Made by a program: the position numbers and the translations under genes. Of a stretch of 64,000 nt of DNA, positions 53,950-64,000 are shown piece by piece. The notes beneath the pieces were generated by a model that did no database searches, was not told where the DNA came from, and saw nothing but the letters and a program-made list of their open reading frames with translations. How positions within the stretch are numbered: the stretch's first letter is position 1; each line of letters opens with the position of its first letter. Origin of the DNA: an uncultured SAR116 cluster alpha proteobacterium (lineage in GTDB: Bacteria; Pseudomonadota; Alphaproteobacteria; Puniceispirillales; Marisalimonadaceae); assembly GCA_902619485.1 (NCBI GenBank), contig CACNEF010000001.1, positions 372,001-436,000 of the forward strand, given 5' to 3'.

Positions 53950-55020
53950 TTAAAGTTGTGACATTTCGGTTATTCTTGAAATAGTTCTCTGAAATTCAAA
54001 CTTCCAATGTTCGCCAGTGTATATATCAGAAAAATCAGCTTTTGCATTGGCAATAAGGAAACAATTTTTATCATAAAGAGCATCTATTAACCATATGAAT
54101 CTTCTAGTTTCATTTCGAAGATTATCATTCAAGTTTGGTATCTTATCTATAATAATACCTTTATATCTTAGTGCTATTTCAATATAATCGGCAGCAGCCA
54201 ATGGTTTATTACATAAATCATCAAAACTGATTCTTGCAACACCTGCAGCAACTTCTGGAATATTTATTTTTCTTCCAGACACCTCAACATTTTCAGATAT
54301 TATCTCAAAACCTATAGATAAGGTTTTAAATATCTCGTTAATTTTTTCTCTATTTGTTTTATTAACTGGACTTAACCAATATTTTTGCCCACTAAGAGAT
54401 CTCTTTCTCCAATCCTCACCTTCTGGAATTTTAACAATATCAGTTTTTAGTTTTAAATTTTCTATAAATGGTAAAATTCTATCTCTATGCAATCCATCTT
54501 TGTATAGACCATCCGGTGGTTGGTTTGATGTCGTAACTAATATTGTACCCTGCGCAAACATAACTTCAAATAAACGAGATAAAATCATTGCATCTGCAAT
54601 ATCTTTTACCTCCATTTCATCAAAACAAAGTAATTTTGCATTCTTGGCCAAATCTTGCCCTACTAATAGAACTGTGTCTTTGTTTTTTTCTATTTTTCTT
54701 TTTTCAAGAATTCTTTGATGAACTTCCCTCATAAAATCATGAAAGTGTAAGCGTCTTTTTTCTTTTATTTGAACTTGGTGAAAAAATAAATCCATCATCA
54801 TTGATTTACCTCTACCAACACCACCATATAGATAAAGACCTTTAATCTCTTTGGTATTATTTTTTGTAAAAATTTTAGAGATAAAATTTTCAGTTTGAAA
54901 TTTGGCGAATTTTATTAGTAAATTATCAAAAAACTTCGCTACAAATGCCTGACCAGCATCAAATATTATTGATTTGTTTGAAGCAATTAGACTTTGTGAC
55001 TTTTCTTCATTTATTTTCAA
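53950..55020 (-). CDS. zapE: Cell division protein ZapE (AFG1-like ATPase)
   Basis: GLYLYGGVGRGKSMMMDLFF, RRLHFHDFMREVHQRI, LCFDEMEVKDIADAMILSRLFE. Confidence 0.95.
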   Translation of the reverse strand: MKINEEKSQSLIASNKSIIFDAGQAFVAKFFDNLLIKFAKFQTENFISKIFTKNNTKEIKGLYLYGGVGRGKSMMMDLFFHQVQIKEKRRLHFHDFMREVHQRILEKRKIEKNKDTVLLVGQDLAKNAKLLCFDEMEVKDIADAMILSRLFEVMFAQGTILVTTSNQPPDGLYKDGLHRDRILPFIENLKLKTDIVKIPEGEDWRKRSLSGQKYWLSPVNKTNREKINEIFKTLSIGFEIISENVEVSGRKINIPEVAAGVARISFDDLCNKPLAAADYIEIALRYKGIIIDKIPNLNDNLRNETRRFIWLIDALYDKNCFLIANAKADFSDIYTGEHWKFEFQRTISRITEMSQL

Positions 55021-55049
55021 AATATTAGCCGTACAAAAAGACTTGAAAC

Positions 55050-55829
55050 TTACCTTCTTTCCAGTTGAAGTTTCTTAATTTCGCCTATCGCTTTAGCTGG
55101 ATTTAAACCCTTAGGACAAGTCTTAGTACAATTCATAATAGTATGACAACGATAAAGTTTAAAAGAATCTTCGAGCTCTTCAAGTCTTTGTTCAGTGTTT
55201 TCATCTCTACTATCAGCTATCCATCTATATGCCTGTAATAAAACAGCAGGACCTAAATATTTATCCCCATTCCACCAATAAGAAGGGCAAGAGGTTGAAC
55301 ATGAAAAACAAAGAACGCATTCCCACAATCCATCAATTTTTTCACGTTCTTTTGGTGATTGTTTTCTAGATTTCCCTTTTTCCGGGTCAGATTTACTTTG
55401 CAACCATGGTTTGACTGATGTTAATTGTTCATATGCTTTAGACAAGTCGGGTACTAAATCCTTAATAACTTCCATATGAGGTAACGGATATATATTTATG
55501 TCCCCTTTAACATCATCAATTGACTTCAAACAAGCGAGTGTGTTTGTGCCATCTATATTCATAGAACAAGAGCCACAAATTCCTTCTCTACAAGATCTTC
55601 TAAAAGTTAAACTTGAGTCTATTTCCTGTTTAATTTTTATTAAGGCATCTAAAACCATAGGACCACACTGATCTAAATCAATGGTATAGCTGTCTATTCT
55701 TGGATTTTCATCATCATCTGGTGACCATCTATATACATTAATTTTTTTTGTATTTTCAGCTTCGCTATTTATCGGGTAGTCAATACCTTTAACAATTTTG
55801 GAATGCTTCGGTAGGGCAAATTCAGCCAC
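55050..55829 (-). CDS. sdhB: Succinate dehydrogenase iron-sulfur subunit
   Basis: [60 protein letters not shown]. Confidence 0.97.
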   Translation of the reverse strand: MAEFALPKHSKIVKGIDYPINSEAENTKKINVYRWSPDDDENPRIDSYTIDLDQCGPMVLDALIKIKQEIDSSLTFRRSCREGICGSCSMNIDGTNTLACLKSIDDVKGDINIYPLPHMEVIKDLVPDLSKAYEQLTSVKPWLQSKSDPEKGKSRKQSPKEREKIDGLWECVLCFSCSTSCPSYWWNGDKYLGPAVLLQAYRWIADSRDENTEQRLEELEDSFKLYRCHTIMNCTKTCPKGLNPAKAIGEIKKLQLERR

Positions 55830-55845
55830 AAAATTCTCCTCTTAA

Positions 55846-57635
55846 TTAGTAAACTCTTGCGGCTGGAGGTATTGATGCCACTTCGTTTGTTAATGTGTTT
55901 AGGTGGACGTCTCTATAATCTAGCTTAGTTTTGTTCTTCTCATTGAGCCACATAATTGTATGTTTCATCCAATTCTTATCATCTCTTTCAGGATAGTCTT
56001 CATGAGAATGTGCGCCACGCGATTCTTTTCTTTGGTCTGCTGACTTCATAGTTACAATAGCTTGTTGCATTAAGTTTTCTAACTCAAGAGCTTCAACTAA
56101 GTCCGTATTAAAGATCATTGATCTATCTTTTATACCTATATTATCTATACCTTTTGAGATAGTATCAACTTTTTGTACACCTTCCTTCATTGAAGTATTT
56201 GATCTAAAAACTGCAGCATGTTTTTGCATTGCGTTTTGCATTGAGTTTCTAACTTCACCTACAGAAACATCTCCGTTTGAATGTCTTACTTTATCAAGTC
56301 TCGCTAAAATTTTATCTGTGACTCTTTTGGGTAAGGGCGCATGAGCACTTCCTTTTTCAACTGTTTTTAAAGCTCTTTGTGCCGCAGCACGACCAAAAAC
56401 AACAATATCTAATAATGAATTAGTTCCCAGTCTATTAGCTCCATGTACTGATACACATGCGGCTTCTCCAATAGCCATTAGTCCTGAGACAACTGCATCT
56501 TGATCATTACCTTTTCTTGTTACTACTTCACCGTGATAGTTAGTTGGAATTCCTCCCATATTGTAATGAACTGTAGGTAAAACTGGAATTGGTTCCTTAG
56601 TTACATCAACACCACAGAAAATTTTAGCGGTTTCACTGATGCCTGGCAACCTCATCTGTAAAGTGGCTGGATCAATATGTTCTAAATGCATAAATATATG
56701 ATCTTTATTTGGACCAACACCTCTACCTTCATTAATTTCAATGGTCATAGATCGTGATACTACATCTCTACTAGCAAGGTCTTTTGCCGTAGGTGCATAT
56801 CTTTCCATAAATCTTTCACCTTCAGAATTTGTAAGATATCCGCCTTCGCCTCTTGATCCCTCTGTTATAAGAACACCTGCACCATAAACGCCAGTTGGGT
56901 GAAACTGAACAAACTCCATATCTTGAAGAGGCAAGCCTGCTCGCAAAACCATTGCATTTCCATCACCTGTACAAGTATGAGCAGAAGTACAAGAAAAATA
57001 TACTCTACCATAACCACCAGTAGCGAGAACTGTTTGATGTCCTCTAAATCTGTGAATCTTACCATCATCCATACATAAAGCTAGCACGCCAACACACTTG
57101 CCATTATCATCCATAAGAAGGTCAAGCGCGATATACTCTACAAAAACTCAGCTTGATATTTCAGACACTGTTGGTAGAGAGTGTGTAAAATTGCATGCCC
57201 AGTCCTATCTGCAGCCGCACAAGCTCTTCTTGCCATTTTCTTACCATAATCTAATGTATGACCACCAAATGGTCTTTGATAAACTTCTCCATCTTCAGTT
57301 CTAGAAAAAGGAACGCCAAAATTTTCTAATTCAGTTACAGAAGGTATAGCTTCTTTACACATATACTCAATAGCATCTTGATCGCCAAGCCAATCAGATC
57401 CCTTTACTGTATCATACATATGAAACTGCCAGCTATCATTTTCACCCATGTTATTAAGCGCAGCTCCAATACCACCTTGAGCTGCAACAGTATGACTTCT
57501 TGTAGGAAAAACTTTTGTAATACAGGCAGTTTTTAACCCACCAGAAACCATGCCTAAAGTTGCTCTTAATCCAGCACCTCCTGCACCAACAACTACGACA
57601 TCATGTTCATGATCTACAATTTCATATTCAGACAT
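55846..57635 (-). CDS. sdhA: Succinate dehydrogenase flavoprotein subunit, split into two ORFs (57138..57635 and 55846..57114) by a one-base frameshift near 57142-57146
   Basis: N-terminal [21 protein letters not shown]...[16 protein letters not shown]-terminal [32 protein letters not shown]. Adding one T to the coding-strand TTTTT joins ...[23 protein letters not shown]... Confidence 0.93.
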
Positions 57636-57650
57636 AAAATAACTTTCTAA

Positions 57651-58034
57651 TTATAAATAAATTTTCAAAACACAAAGGATTGATAAAACACCTAAGAGGA
57701 CTGATAGTAATTTTATAAGTATTAAAGACATTATTTTCAACCCCTCATTGTGCACATAATCTTCGACTACAACCTGCAGTCCTGATGCTGCATGAAAGTA
57801 TAAGGTCCCAAATAAAAGAATCATTCCTGTTGCGTTAAGAGGACTCTGCAACCAATTAATAGATTGGTCGTAGCCATTGATTAAACTAAAAACAAGCGAA
57901 GAGACAAACCAAATTATAAGAGGTATCATTGCAACTGCTGAAATCCTCTGTAACTTCCAGTGAACTACACCATGAGATTTAGATTGCATTTTCATCACTT
58001 TCTTTAAAGAACTCTGATATAGACTATTAACCAT
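57651..58034 (-). CDS. sdhD: Succinate dehydrogenase membrane anchor subunit
   Basis: Small 3-TM protein after sdhC, GVVHWKLQRISAVAMIPLIIWF, HAASGLQVVVEDYVH; start may be internal. Confidence 0.9.
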   Translation of the reverse strand: MVNSLYQSSLKKVMKMQSKSHGVVHWKLQRISAVAMIPLIIWFVSSLVFSLINGYDQSINWLQSPLNATGMILLFGTLYFHAASGLQVVVEDYVHNEGLKIMSLILIKLLSVLLGVLSILCVLKIYL

Positions 58035-58390
58035 GTCATAGAAGTCAATAATAACGAGGAAATTATTACAGATATGCCAGAAATATATGCATGATTTAGG
58101 TCATATCCATAACCTGCATCCCAAAAAAGATGTCGGATACCATTACTAAGATGATAAAACAAAGCAAAGGTGAAACCAAAAATTATCAATTTGCCGAACC
58201 AGTTATTAATTATATTTGAATACATTAAATAAGTGCTTTCACCTAAAGTAAGAGTTACAATCCATAATACTAAAATTATACTTCCTATTGATAATACAAT
58301 ACCCGTCCCTCTGTGTAGAATTGACAAGACAGAGGTTATTTGTGGTTTATATATTTGAAGATGTGGTGAAAGCGGTCTTTGTCTACTCAT
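58004..58390 (-). CDS. sdhC: Succinate dehydrogenase cytochrome b556 subunit
   Basis: RPLSPHLQIYKPQITSVLSILHRGTGIVL, HLSNGIRHLFWDAGYG. Confidence 0.96.
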   Translation of the reverse strand: MSRQRPLSPHLQIYKPQITSVLSILHRGTGIVLSIGSIILVLWIVTLTLGESTYLMYSNIINNWFGKLIIFGFTFALFYHLSNGIRHLFWDAGYGYDLNHAYISGISVIISSLLLTSMTWLIVYIRVL

Positions 58391-58451
58391 ATTTGTCTCA
58401 TATTTTTGTTATTTAAATAAATGAACTAAGTAAATAATTCAAATCTTAAAT

Positions 58452-59381
58452 TCAAAATTTTAAATTTTCTTCGAAAATAATAATTAAAATTGATAAACCA
58501 AGTAAAATTATACCTGTAAGTTCAGTTATTTTAATCTTTTCCCTAAAAAAAATCACTGAAATTAAAATTGAGAAAATTAATTCTATTTGCCCAACTGCCC
58601 TAACTTCAGCAGCTGTTGTTAACCCAAATGCTACAAACCACCCAAACGTAGCTCCTGTCCCGGATAAGCCTGCTGGCAAACTAGGTTTCCAATATTTAAT
58701 AACAGCTAAAAATTGATCTCTTTTATTTATTACAAGATACAAGCCTACCAATATAGTTTGAAAAACAATCGCTATAAAAGAAATGAAAATTGATTTATCT
58801 AATAAGGGACCCTCTACTGATATGATAGACATTCTAAATGCAACTACAGAGCCAGCTAAAAGTAATCCAGATAAAAGACCTACAAGAGTACCTACAGATA
58901 AAGTTGAGTTAATTAGAAGTTTAATAGTTTTTAAAATGCTATCTGCTTTTTTGGCATAAGATAATAATAATACAGATATAACACCTAGTATTATACCTAA
59001 CAATATAGATGTAGAGAAAGTAACACTTAGAATTATGATCTCCAAAAAAGCAATAAGAATTACTTCTGTTTTAGAAAATGCAATTCCTGTAGCAAAGTTT
59101 TTATGTGCAAAAACTTTCATAAGAACGTAAGTAAATAAAACTTGAAAAATTGATCCCAATAAACATAAAAATAGAGAATATAAAGAAAGGTCAGGAATAT
59201 TATTTTCTGGAATGCTTATCCAAATTAGCCAAATAAGTGAGGTAAAAGGTAAAGCATAACAAAATCTAATATAGGCAGCTCCATATTCTCCTAATTTGGA
59301 GATCATATTTTTTTGAAATGCAGAACGGGCAGTTTGACAGGCTGCGGCAAATATTGCTGCAAAAATCCAGATGAATTCCAT
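58452..59381 (-). CDS. EamA/DMT family transporter
   Basis: Polytopic; AACQTARSAFQKNMISKLGEYGAAYIRF, AAEVRAVGQIELIFSILISVIFFREKI. Confidence 0.88.
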   Translation of the reverse strand: MEFIWIFAAIFAAACQTARSAFQKNMISKLGEYGAAYIRFCYALPFTSLIWLIWISIPENNIPDLSLYSLFLCLLGSIFQVLFTYVLMKVFAHKNFATGIAFSKTEVILIAFLEIIILSVTFSTSILLGIILGVISVLLLSYAKKADSILKTIKLLINSTLSVGTLVGLLSGLLLAGSVVAFRMSIISVEGPLLDKSIFISFIAIVFQTILVGLYLVINKRDQFLAVIKYWKPSLPAGLSGTGATFGWFVAFGLTTAAEVRAVGQIELIFSILISVIFFREKIKITELTGIILLGLSILIIIFEENLKF

Positions 59382-59406
59382 AATAATTATTTTGAAATTT
59401 TAAACA

Positions 59407-60435
59407 TTAAAGAGAGACTCCTTTAATTTTTTTACTTGCCAACAATTCAGCTATCTGAACGGTATTTAATGCCGCACCTTTTCTTAAATTATCTCCAACA
59501 CACCAAAAAACAATACCATTTTTTACTGAAGGATCTTTTCTAATTCTGCTAATATAAACATCGTCTTCACCAGCCACTTCTTCAGGAGTAACGTATCCTT
59601 CATCTGCTCGATGATCTACCACTGTTACACCATTAGCATCTCTTAATAAGCTTCTAACATCTTTTTCATCGATGTCTTTTTTGCATTCTATAAAAACCGA
59701 TTCACTATGACCAATAAATACTGGAACCCTTACGCAATGCGCAACCAAATCAATATTAGGATCTAATATTTTTTTTGTCTCAACCCTCATTTTCCACTCT
59801 TCTTTCGTAAACCCATCATCCATAAAAATATCAATGTGAGGGATTACATTAAATGCTATTTTTTTGGTAAATTGTTCTGGTTTAGCTTGATCGTGAACAA
59901 AAACACCCTTTGTTTGATTAAAAAGTTCGTCCATAGCTGGTTTCCCAGCTCCTGAAACTGCTTGATATGTTGAGACAACAACTCTTGATATTTCATATTT
60001 TTTGTGTATTGGCTTTAAAGCAACAACTAGCTGGATAGTTGAACAATTAGGGTTTGAAATTATGTTTTTATTTTTATAACCATTAATTGCTTCAGGATTA
60101 ACTTCAGGAACAATTAAAGGAACTTTATCATCCATTCTAAAGCAGGAAGAATTGTCAATAACAATACAACCCTTGATTCCTGCCTTTAAACCAAATTTTT
60201 TTGCTATATCTGAACCAGCTGAAAAAAGAGCTATATCTGCTTTTTCAAAGTTAAAATCATCAACTGAACTAACTTTTAGTATTTTGTCGTCACCAAAAGA
60301 TACCTCCTTACCAACAGAGGATCTTGAAGCAAGAGCAAATATATTTTTTACTGGAAATTTTCGTTCAAACAAAGTTTGAAGCATTTCTCTACCAACGGCA
60401 CCTGTAGCACCAACAACAGCAATATTATAAGACAT
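59407..60435 (-). CDS. asd: Aspartate-semialdehyde dehydrogenase
   Basis: VGATGAVGREMLQTLFERKFPV, NPNCSTIQLVVALKPIH, YQAVSGAGKPAMDEL. Confidence 0.97.
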   Translation of the reverse strand: MSYNIAVVGATGAVGREMLQTLFERKFPVKNIFALASRSSVGKEVSFGDDKILKVSSVDDFNFEKADIALFSAGSDIAKKFGLKAGIKGCIVIDNSSCFRMDDKVPLIVPEVNPEAINGYKNKNIISNPNCSTIQLVVALKPIHKKYEISRVVVSTYQAVSGAGKPAMDELFNQTKGVFVHDQAKPEQFTKKIAFNVIPHIDIFMDDGFTKEEWKMRVETKKILDPNIDLVAHCVRVPVFIGHSESVFIECKKDIDEKDVRSLLRDANGVTVVDHRADEGYVTPEEVAGEDDVYISRIRKDPSVKNGIVFWCVGDNLRKGAALNTVQIAELLASKKIKGVSL

Positions 60436-61551
60436 TTATTTTGTTAATTCCTCTAACTTGTTGATAACTGAATCCATCATTCCTTTCGTACCAACTTTGA
60501 CTCTTCCTGAAGCCATTATATCTTGCGTTCTTGGTCCAGCATCTAAAGCTCTTGAAACTGCCTCATCAATTAAATCTGCCTCTTCTTTCATTTCAAATGA
60601 ATAACGAAATAACATTGATAAACTTAAAAGTTCTGCCAATGGATTTGCTAACTCTTTTCCAGCTATGTCTGGAGCTGATCCGTGAACTGGCTCATACATA
60701 GCATGTCTCTTTCCAGTATTTTGGTCTACAGATCCTAAACTGGCAGAAGGAAGCATTCCGAGTGAACCAGTTAACATAGCTGCGCAGTCAGATAAAATAT
60801 CTCCAAATAAATTGTCTGTAACAATAACATCAAATTGCTTAGGATCTCTTACTAATTGCATTGCGCAATTATCAGCATACATATGGTTAATTAATATATC
60901 TGAGCCTTCTTTTTTATGAAGACTAGTTATCACTTCTCTCCACAAAACACCTGACATCATTACATTAGCTTTTTCTACAGAAGTAACTTTCCCATTTCTG
61001 GCTCTTGCCATATCAAAGGCAACTCTGCCAATTCTTTCAATCTCTGGGGTAGTATAAAGATTAGTGTCATAACCTTTTTTTATTTGAGTATCAATTTCTT
61101 CTATTCCGCGAGGCTCTGCAAAATAAATACCTCCTGTTAGCTCTCTTAAAATTAAAATGTCTAGGCCTGAGATAATATTAGGTTTGAGGGAAGAAGCATC
61201 AACAAGTGCTGGAAACACCATGGCAGGCCTAAGATTAGCAAACAAATCCATTTCTTTTCTTAATCTCAGAAGACCATTTTCAGGTCTTTTCTCAAATTCA
61301 ACTCCATCGTATTTTGGACTTCCTACTGCACCAAATAAAATTGCATCAGCATCAACTGCATCAGATAAAGTTTCGTCTGACAGAGGCGTGCCATATTTAT
61401 CAAAAGAAGCACCTCCTACTAAACCTTCTTTTATGTTAAAACTTATACTTTTATTTTTTGCAAACCAATCAACAACTCTTAAAGTTTCTTTAATAACCTC
61501 TGGCCCAACTCCATCTCCAGGAAGAACCATTAACGTACGATTAGATTGCAT
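60436..61551 (-). CDS. leuB: 3-isopropylmalate dehydrogenase
   Basis: VLPGDGVGPEVIKETLRVV, RELTGGIYFAEPRG, TDNLFGDILSDCAAMLTGSLGMLPSASL. Confidence 0.98.
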   Translation of the reverse strand: MQSNRTLMVLPGDGVGPEVIKETLRVVDWFAKNKSISFNIKEGLVGGASFDKYGTPLSDETLSDAVDADAILFGAVGSPKYDGVEFEKRPENGLLRLRKEMDLFANLRPAMVFPALVDASSLKPNIISGLDILILRELTGGIYFAEPRGIEEIDTQIKKGYDTNLYTTPEIERIGRVAFDMARARNGKVTSVEKANVMMSGVLWREVITSLHKKEGSDILINHMYADNCAMQLVRDPKQFDVIVTDNLFGDILSDCAAMLTGSLGMLPSASLGSVDQNTGKRHAMYEPVHGSAPDIAGKELANPLAELLSLSMLFRYSFEMKEEADLIDEAVSRALDAGPRTQDIMASGRVKVGTKGMMDSVINKLEELTK

Positions 61552-61570
61552 TTTATAAACTCACTTTTAA

Positions 61571-62176
61571 TTATAACCAGGGTCTTTCATTAGACATTTT
61601 GGTTTCAAATTCTTTGATATCGCTAGATTGTTGCATTGTTATGCCAATATCATCTAATCCTTCAAGTAAGCATTTTTTTCTAAAAGGGTCGATTTCAAAT
61701 TTAATAACTGCTCCATTAGGCCTTCTAATTTCCTGAGATGGAAGGTCAATTTCTAATTCAGGATTTTCCATATCATTTGAATCTGCCAATAAAGCATCTC
61801 TTTCGTCAGATGTAACTTTAATAGGTAAAAGACCATTTTTAAAAGAATTATTATAAAAAATATCTGCAAAGGATGTTGAAATAATACATTTTATTCCAAA
61901 ATCAGATAAAGCCCAAGGCGCATGTTCTCTACTTGAACCACATCCAAAGTTATCACCTGCAACAAGAATGTTACATTTTCTATATGGCTCTCTATTTAAA
62001 ACAAACTCTTCTTTTTCAGAACCGTCATCATTAAATCTCATCTCATCAAAAAGATGTTTACCTAAACCTGTTCTTTTAATTGTCTTTAAAAATTGTTTAG
62101 GAATTATTTTGTCTGTATCTACATTTATAAAATTAAATGGAGCGGCTATACCTCTAATATTTTTAAATTTTTCCAT
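61571..62176 (-). CDS. leuD: 3-isopropylmalate dehydratase small subunit
   Basis: [49 protein letters not shown]. Confidence 0.98.
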   Translation of the reverse strand: MEKFKNIRGIAAPFNFINVDTDKIIPKQFLKTIKRTGLGKHLFDEMRFNDDGSEKEEFVLNREPYRKCNILVAGDNFGCGSSREHAPWALSDFGIKCIISTSFADIFYNNSFKNGLLPIKVTSDERDALLADSNDMENPELEIDLPSQEIRRPNGAVIKFEIDPFRKKCLLEGLDDIGITMQQSSDIKEFETKMSNERPWL

Positions 62177-62192
62177 AGTTAAACCTCTAAAA

Positions 62193-63596
62193 CTACGTGA
62201 TTAAAGTATAATCAGTTAATTTACCTGTAATTGCAGAGGCAGCAGCTATTTCAGGACTAACCAGATGTGTTCTTCCACCTTTCCCTTGTCTACCTTCAAA
62301 ATTTCGATTGGATGTACTTGCGCATCTTTCACCAGGTTGAAGTTTGTCTTCATTCATTGCTAAACACATTGAGCAACCAGGCTCTCTCCACTCAAAACCA
62401 GCTTCAGTAAATAATAAATTTAGACCCTCCTCTTCAGCCTGACTTTTCACCAATCCAGAACCTGGAACTACCATTGCTCTAACACCCTTTTTAACTTTTT
62501 TTCCATCTATTACTTTTGCAGCTGACCTTAAATCTTCTATTCTGGAATTTGTACATGAACCTATGAATACAGTATTTATTTCAACTTCAGATATCTTTTG
62601 ACCACCTACTAATCCCATATAATCTAGTGATCTTTGTACTTTAGCTCTAGCGTCCTCATCTTTAATCTTTGAAGGATCAGGTATATAACCATCAATTGAA
62701 ACGACATCTTCTGGACTAGTACCCCATGTTACAGTTGGTTTGATTTTATTTGCGTTAATGGTAATTTTTTTGTCATAAAATGCGTTTTCATCTGAAGGCA
62801 ATGATTTCCACCATTCTAAAGCTAAATCCCAGTCTTTACCTTTTGGAGACATAGGTTTATCTCTTAAGTAATCAAATGTTACTTTGTCAGGAGCTATCAT
62901 TCCTGCTCTTGCACCAGCTTCTATTGACATATTACAAACAGTCATCCTACCTTCCATAGAAAGTTGCTCTATAGCTTTACCTGAATATTCGATAACATGA
63001 CCAGTACCACCTGCAGTGCCAATTTCTCCAATAATAGCGAGAACTAAATCTTTAGGAGACACGCCTGGTTGAAGCTCACCTTCAACATTGATGAGCATGT
63101 TTTTAGCTGGCTTTTGAATTAAAGTTTGAGTAGCCAAAACATGTTCAACTTCTGAAGTACCAATACCAAACGCCAGAGCTCCAAATGCACCATGAGTTGC
63201 GGTATGGCTGTCACCACAAACTATTGTCATACCCGGTTGCGTAAAGCCTTGTTCTGGCCCTATCACGTGAACAATTCCTTGTCTTTTGTCCATCATGTTA
63301 AAATATGGTATTCCGAAATCTTCTACATTCTTGTCTAGAGCTTCAACTTGTATCCTAGATTCTTCTTCTTGAATTCCGTCAGCTCTATCAGTTGTTGGTA
63401 CATTATGATCAGCCACAGCTAAAGTTCGGTTAGGAGAATTTACATCTCTACCAGACATTCTTAACCCCTCAAATGCTTGTGGACTTGTTACTTCATGAAC
63501 TAAATGCCTATCAATATAGATTAATGACGCACCATCTTCTTGTGTACTAATAAGATGGTAATCCCAAATTTTATCAAACAATGTTCTGGGTTTCAT
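62193..63596 (-). CDS. leuC: 3-isopropylmalate dehydratase large subunit
   Basis: [67 protein letters not shown] at 63596 preferred over tracked ATG 63623. Confidence 0.97.
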   Translation of the reverse strand: MKPRTLFDKIWDYHLISTQEDGASLIYIDRHLVHEVTSPQAFEGLRMSGRDVNSPNRTLAVADHNVPTTDRADGIQEEESRIQVEALDKNVEDFGIPYFNMMDKRQGIVHVIGPEQGFTQPGMTIVCGDSHTATHGAFGALAFGIGTSEVEHVLATQTLIQKPAKNMLINVEGELQPGVSPKDLVLAIIGEIGTAGGTGHVIEYSGKAIEQLSMEGRMTVCNMSIEAGARAGMIAPDKVTFDYLRDKPMSPKGKDWDLALEWWKSLPSDENAFYDKKITINANKIKPTVTWGTSPEDVVSIDGYIPDPSKIKDEDARAKVQRSLDYMGLVGGQKISEVEINTVFIGSCTNSRIEDLRSAAKVIDGKKVKKGVRAMVVPGSGLVKSQAEEEGLNLLFTEAGFEWREPGCSMCLAMNEDKLQPGERCASTSNRNFEGRQGKGGRTHLVSPEIAAASAITGKLTDYTLIT

Positions 63597-63663
63597 TTTT
63601 AGAACTCCATTAAGTTGTATCACAATACTAAAATATTATTTGTTTTATAAAGTTAATTCACTT

Positions 63664-64000
63664 TTATGAAGTCGTGTCTTCAGCAGCTTCTTTGGAAACA
63701 GGTTGATCAACTTGAGTTTTAGTATCTTTTTTAGAAACCTGTATTTTTTCAACGATTCGTGCTGATTTACCTCTTCTGTCTCTTAGATAATATAACTTAG
63801 CTCTTCTTACTTTACCTTTTTTAAGAACAGTTATTCCAGCAATTTTAGGAGAAAATATTGGAAAAATTCTCTCAACACCCTCACCATATGAAATTTTTCT
63901 AACGGTAAAACTTTCGTTCAGCCCACCTCCACTTCGAGCAATACATAGTCCCTCAAATGCTTGAATTCTTTCTTTATCACCTTCGACAATTTTTACATCA
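63664..64000 (-). CDS. rplS: 50S ribosomal protein L19, C-terminal part (gene runs off window end)
   Basis: Reverse-strand translation ...[82 protein letters not shown]... then stop; absent from ORF track because its start is outside. Confidence 0.96.
   Translation of the reverse strand, partial: DVKIVEGDKERIQAFEGLCIARSGGGLNESFTVRKISYGEGVERIFPIFSPKIAGITVLKKGKVRRAKLYYLRDRRGKSARIVEKIQVSKKDTKTQVDQPVSKEAAEDTTS

Noticed and set aside
56865-57304. Small ORFs on both strands around the sdhA break (67 aa minus, 68 aa plus)
   Set aside because: Off-frame readings of sdhA; the one-base frameshift explains the region.

Overview
AT-rich bacterial chromosomal window. Gene content and order are alphaproteobacterial, resembling a streamlined marine lineage; this is inferred from rplS-leuCDB-asd ... 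sdhCDAB-zapE-mdh-sucCDAB-lpd and from protein character, and no taxonomic search was run. Left part (1-13 kb): surface-polysaccharide genes (bi-domain oxidoreductase, heparinase II/III, wecB/wecC-type genes, GT4, formyltransferase, polysaccharide deacetylase, manC-type, WecA-like transferase, sugar epimerase). Overlapping this (9.6-21.8 kb) is an apparent peptidoglycan-salvage neighbourhood: T7-lysozyme/AmpD-type amidase, SH3-NlpC/P60, murQ, anmK, PIG-L deacetylase, GH84 glucosaminidase, L,D-transpeptidase and an AmpG-like MFS. Middle (22-45 kb): O-antigen ligase, Wzz-like protein, a Gld-type ABC system, amino-acid and organic-acid metabolism, htpG. Right (45-64 kb): TCA-cycle and leucine operons. 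Main points for follow-up: (1) SucB has a rearranged domain order, with the peripheral-subunit-binding domain N-terminal to the lipoyl domain; (2) two genes have no usable ATG/GTG/TTG start but have an in-frame ATT preceded by AAAGGA at 8-9 nt; (3) sdhA is split by a single-base frameshift at a homopolymer; (4) a GH84 enzyme sits where NagZ activity would be expected; (5) convergent genes have almost no 3' intergenic space. I saw no CRISPR array, rRNA, transposase or convincing tRNA.
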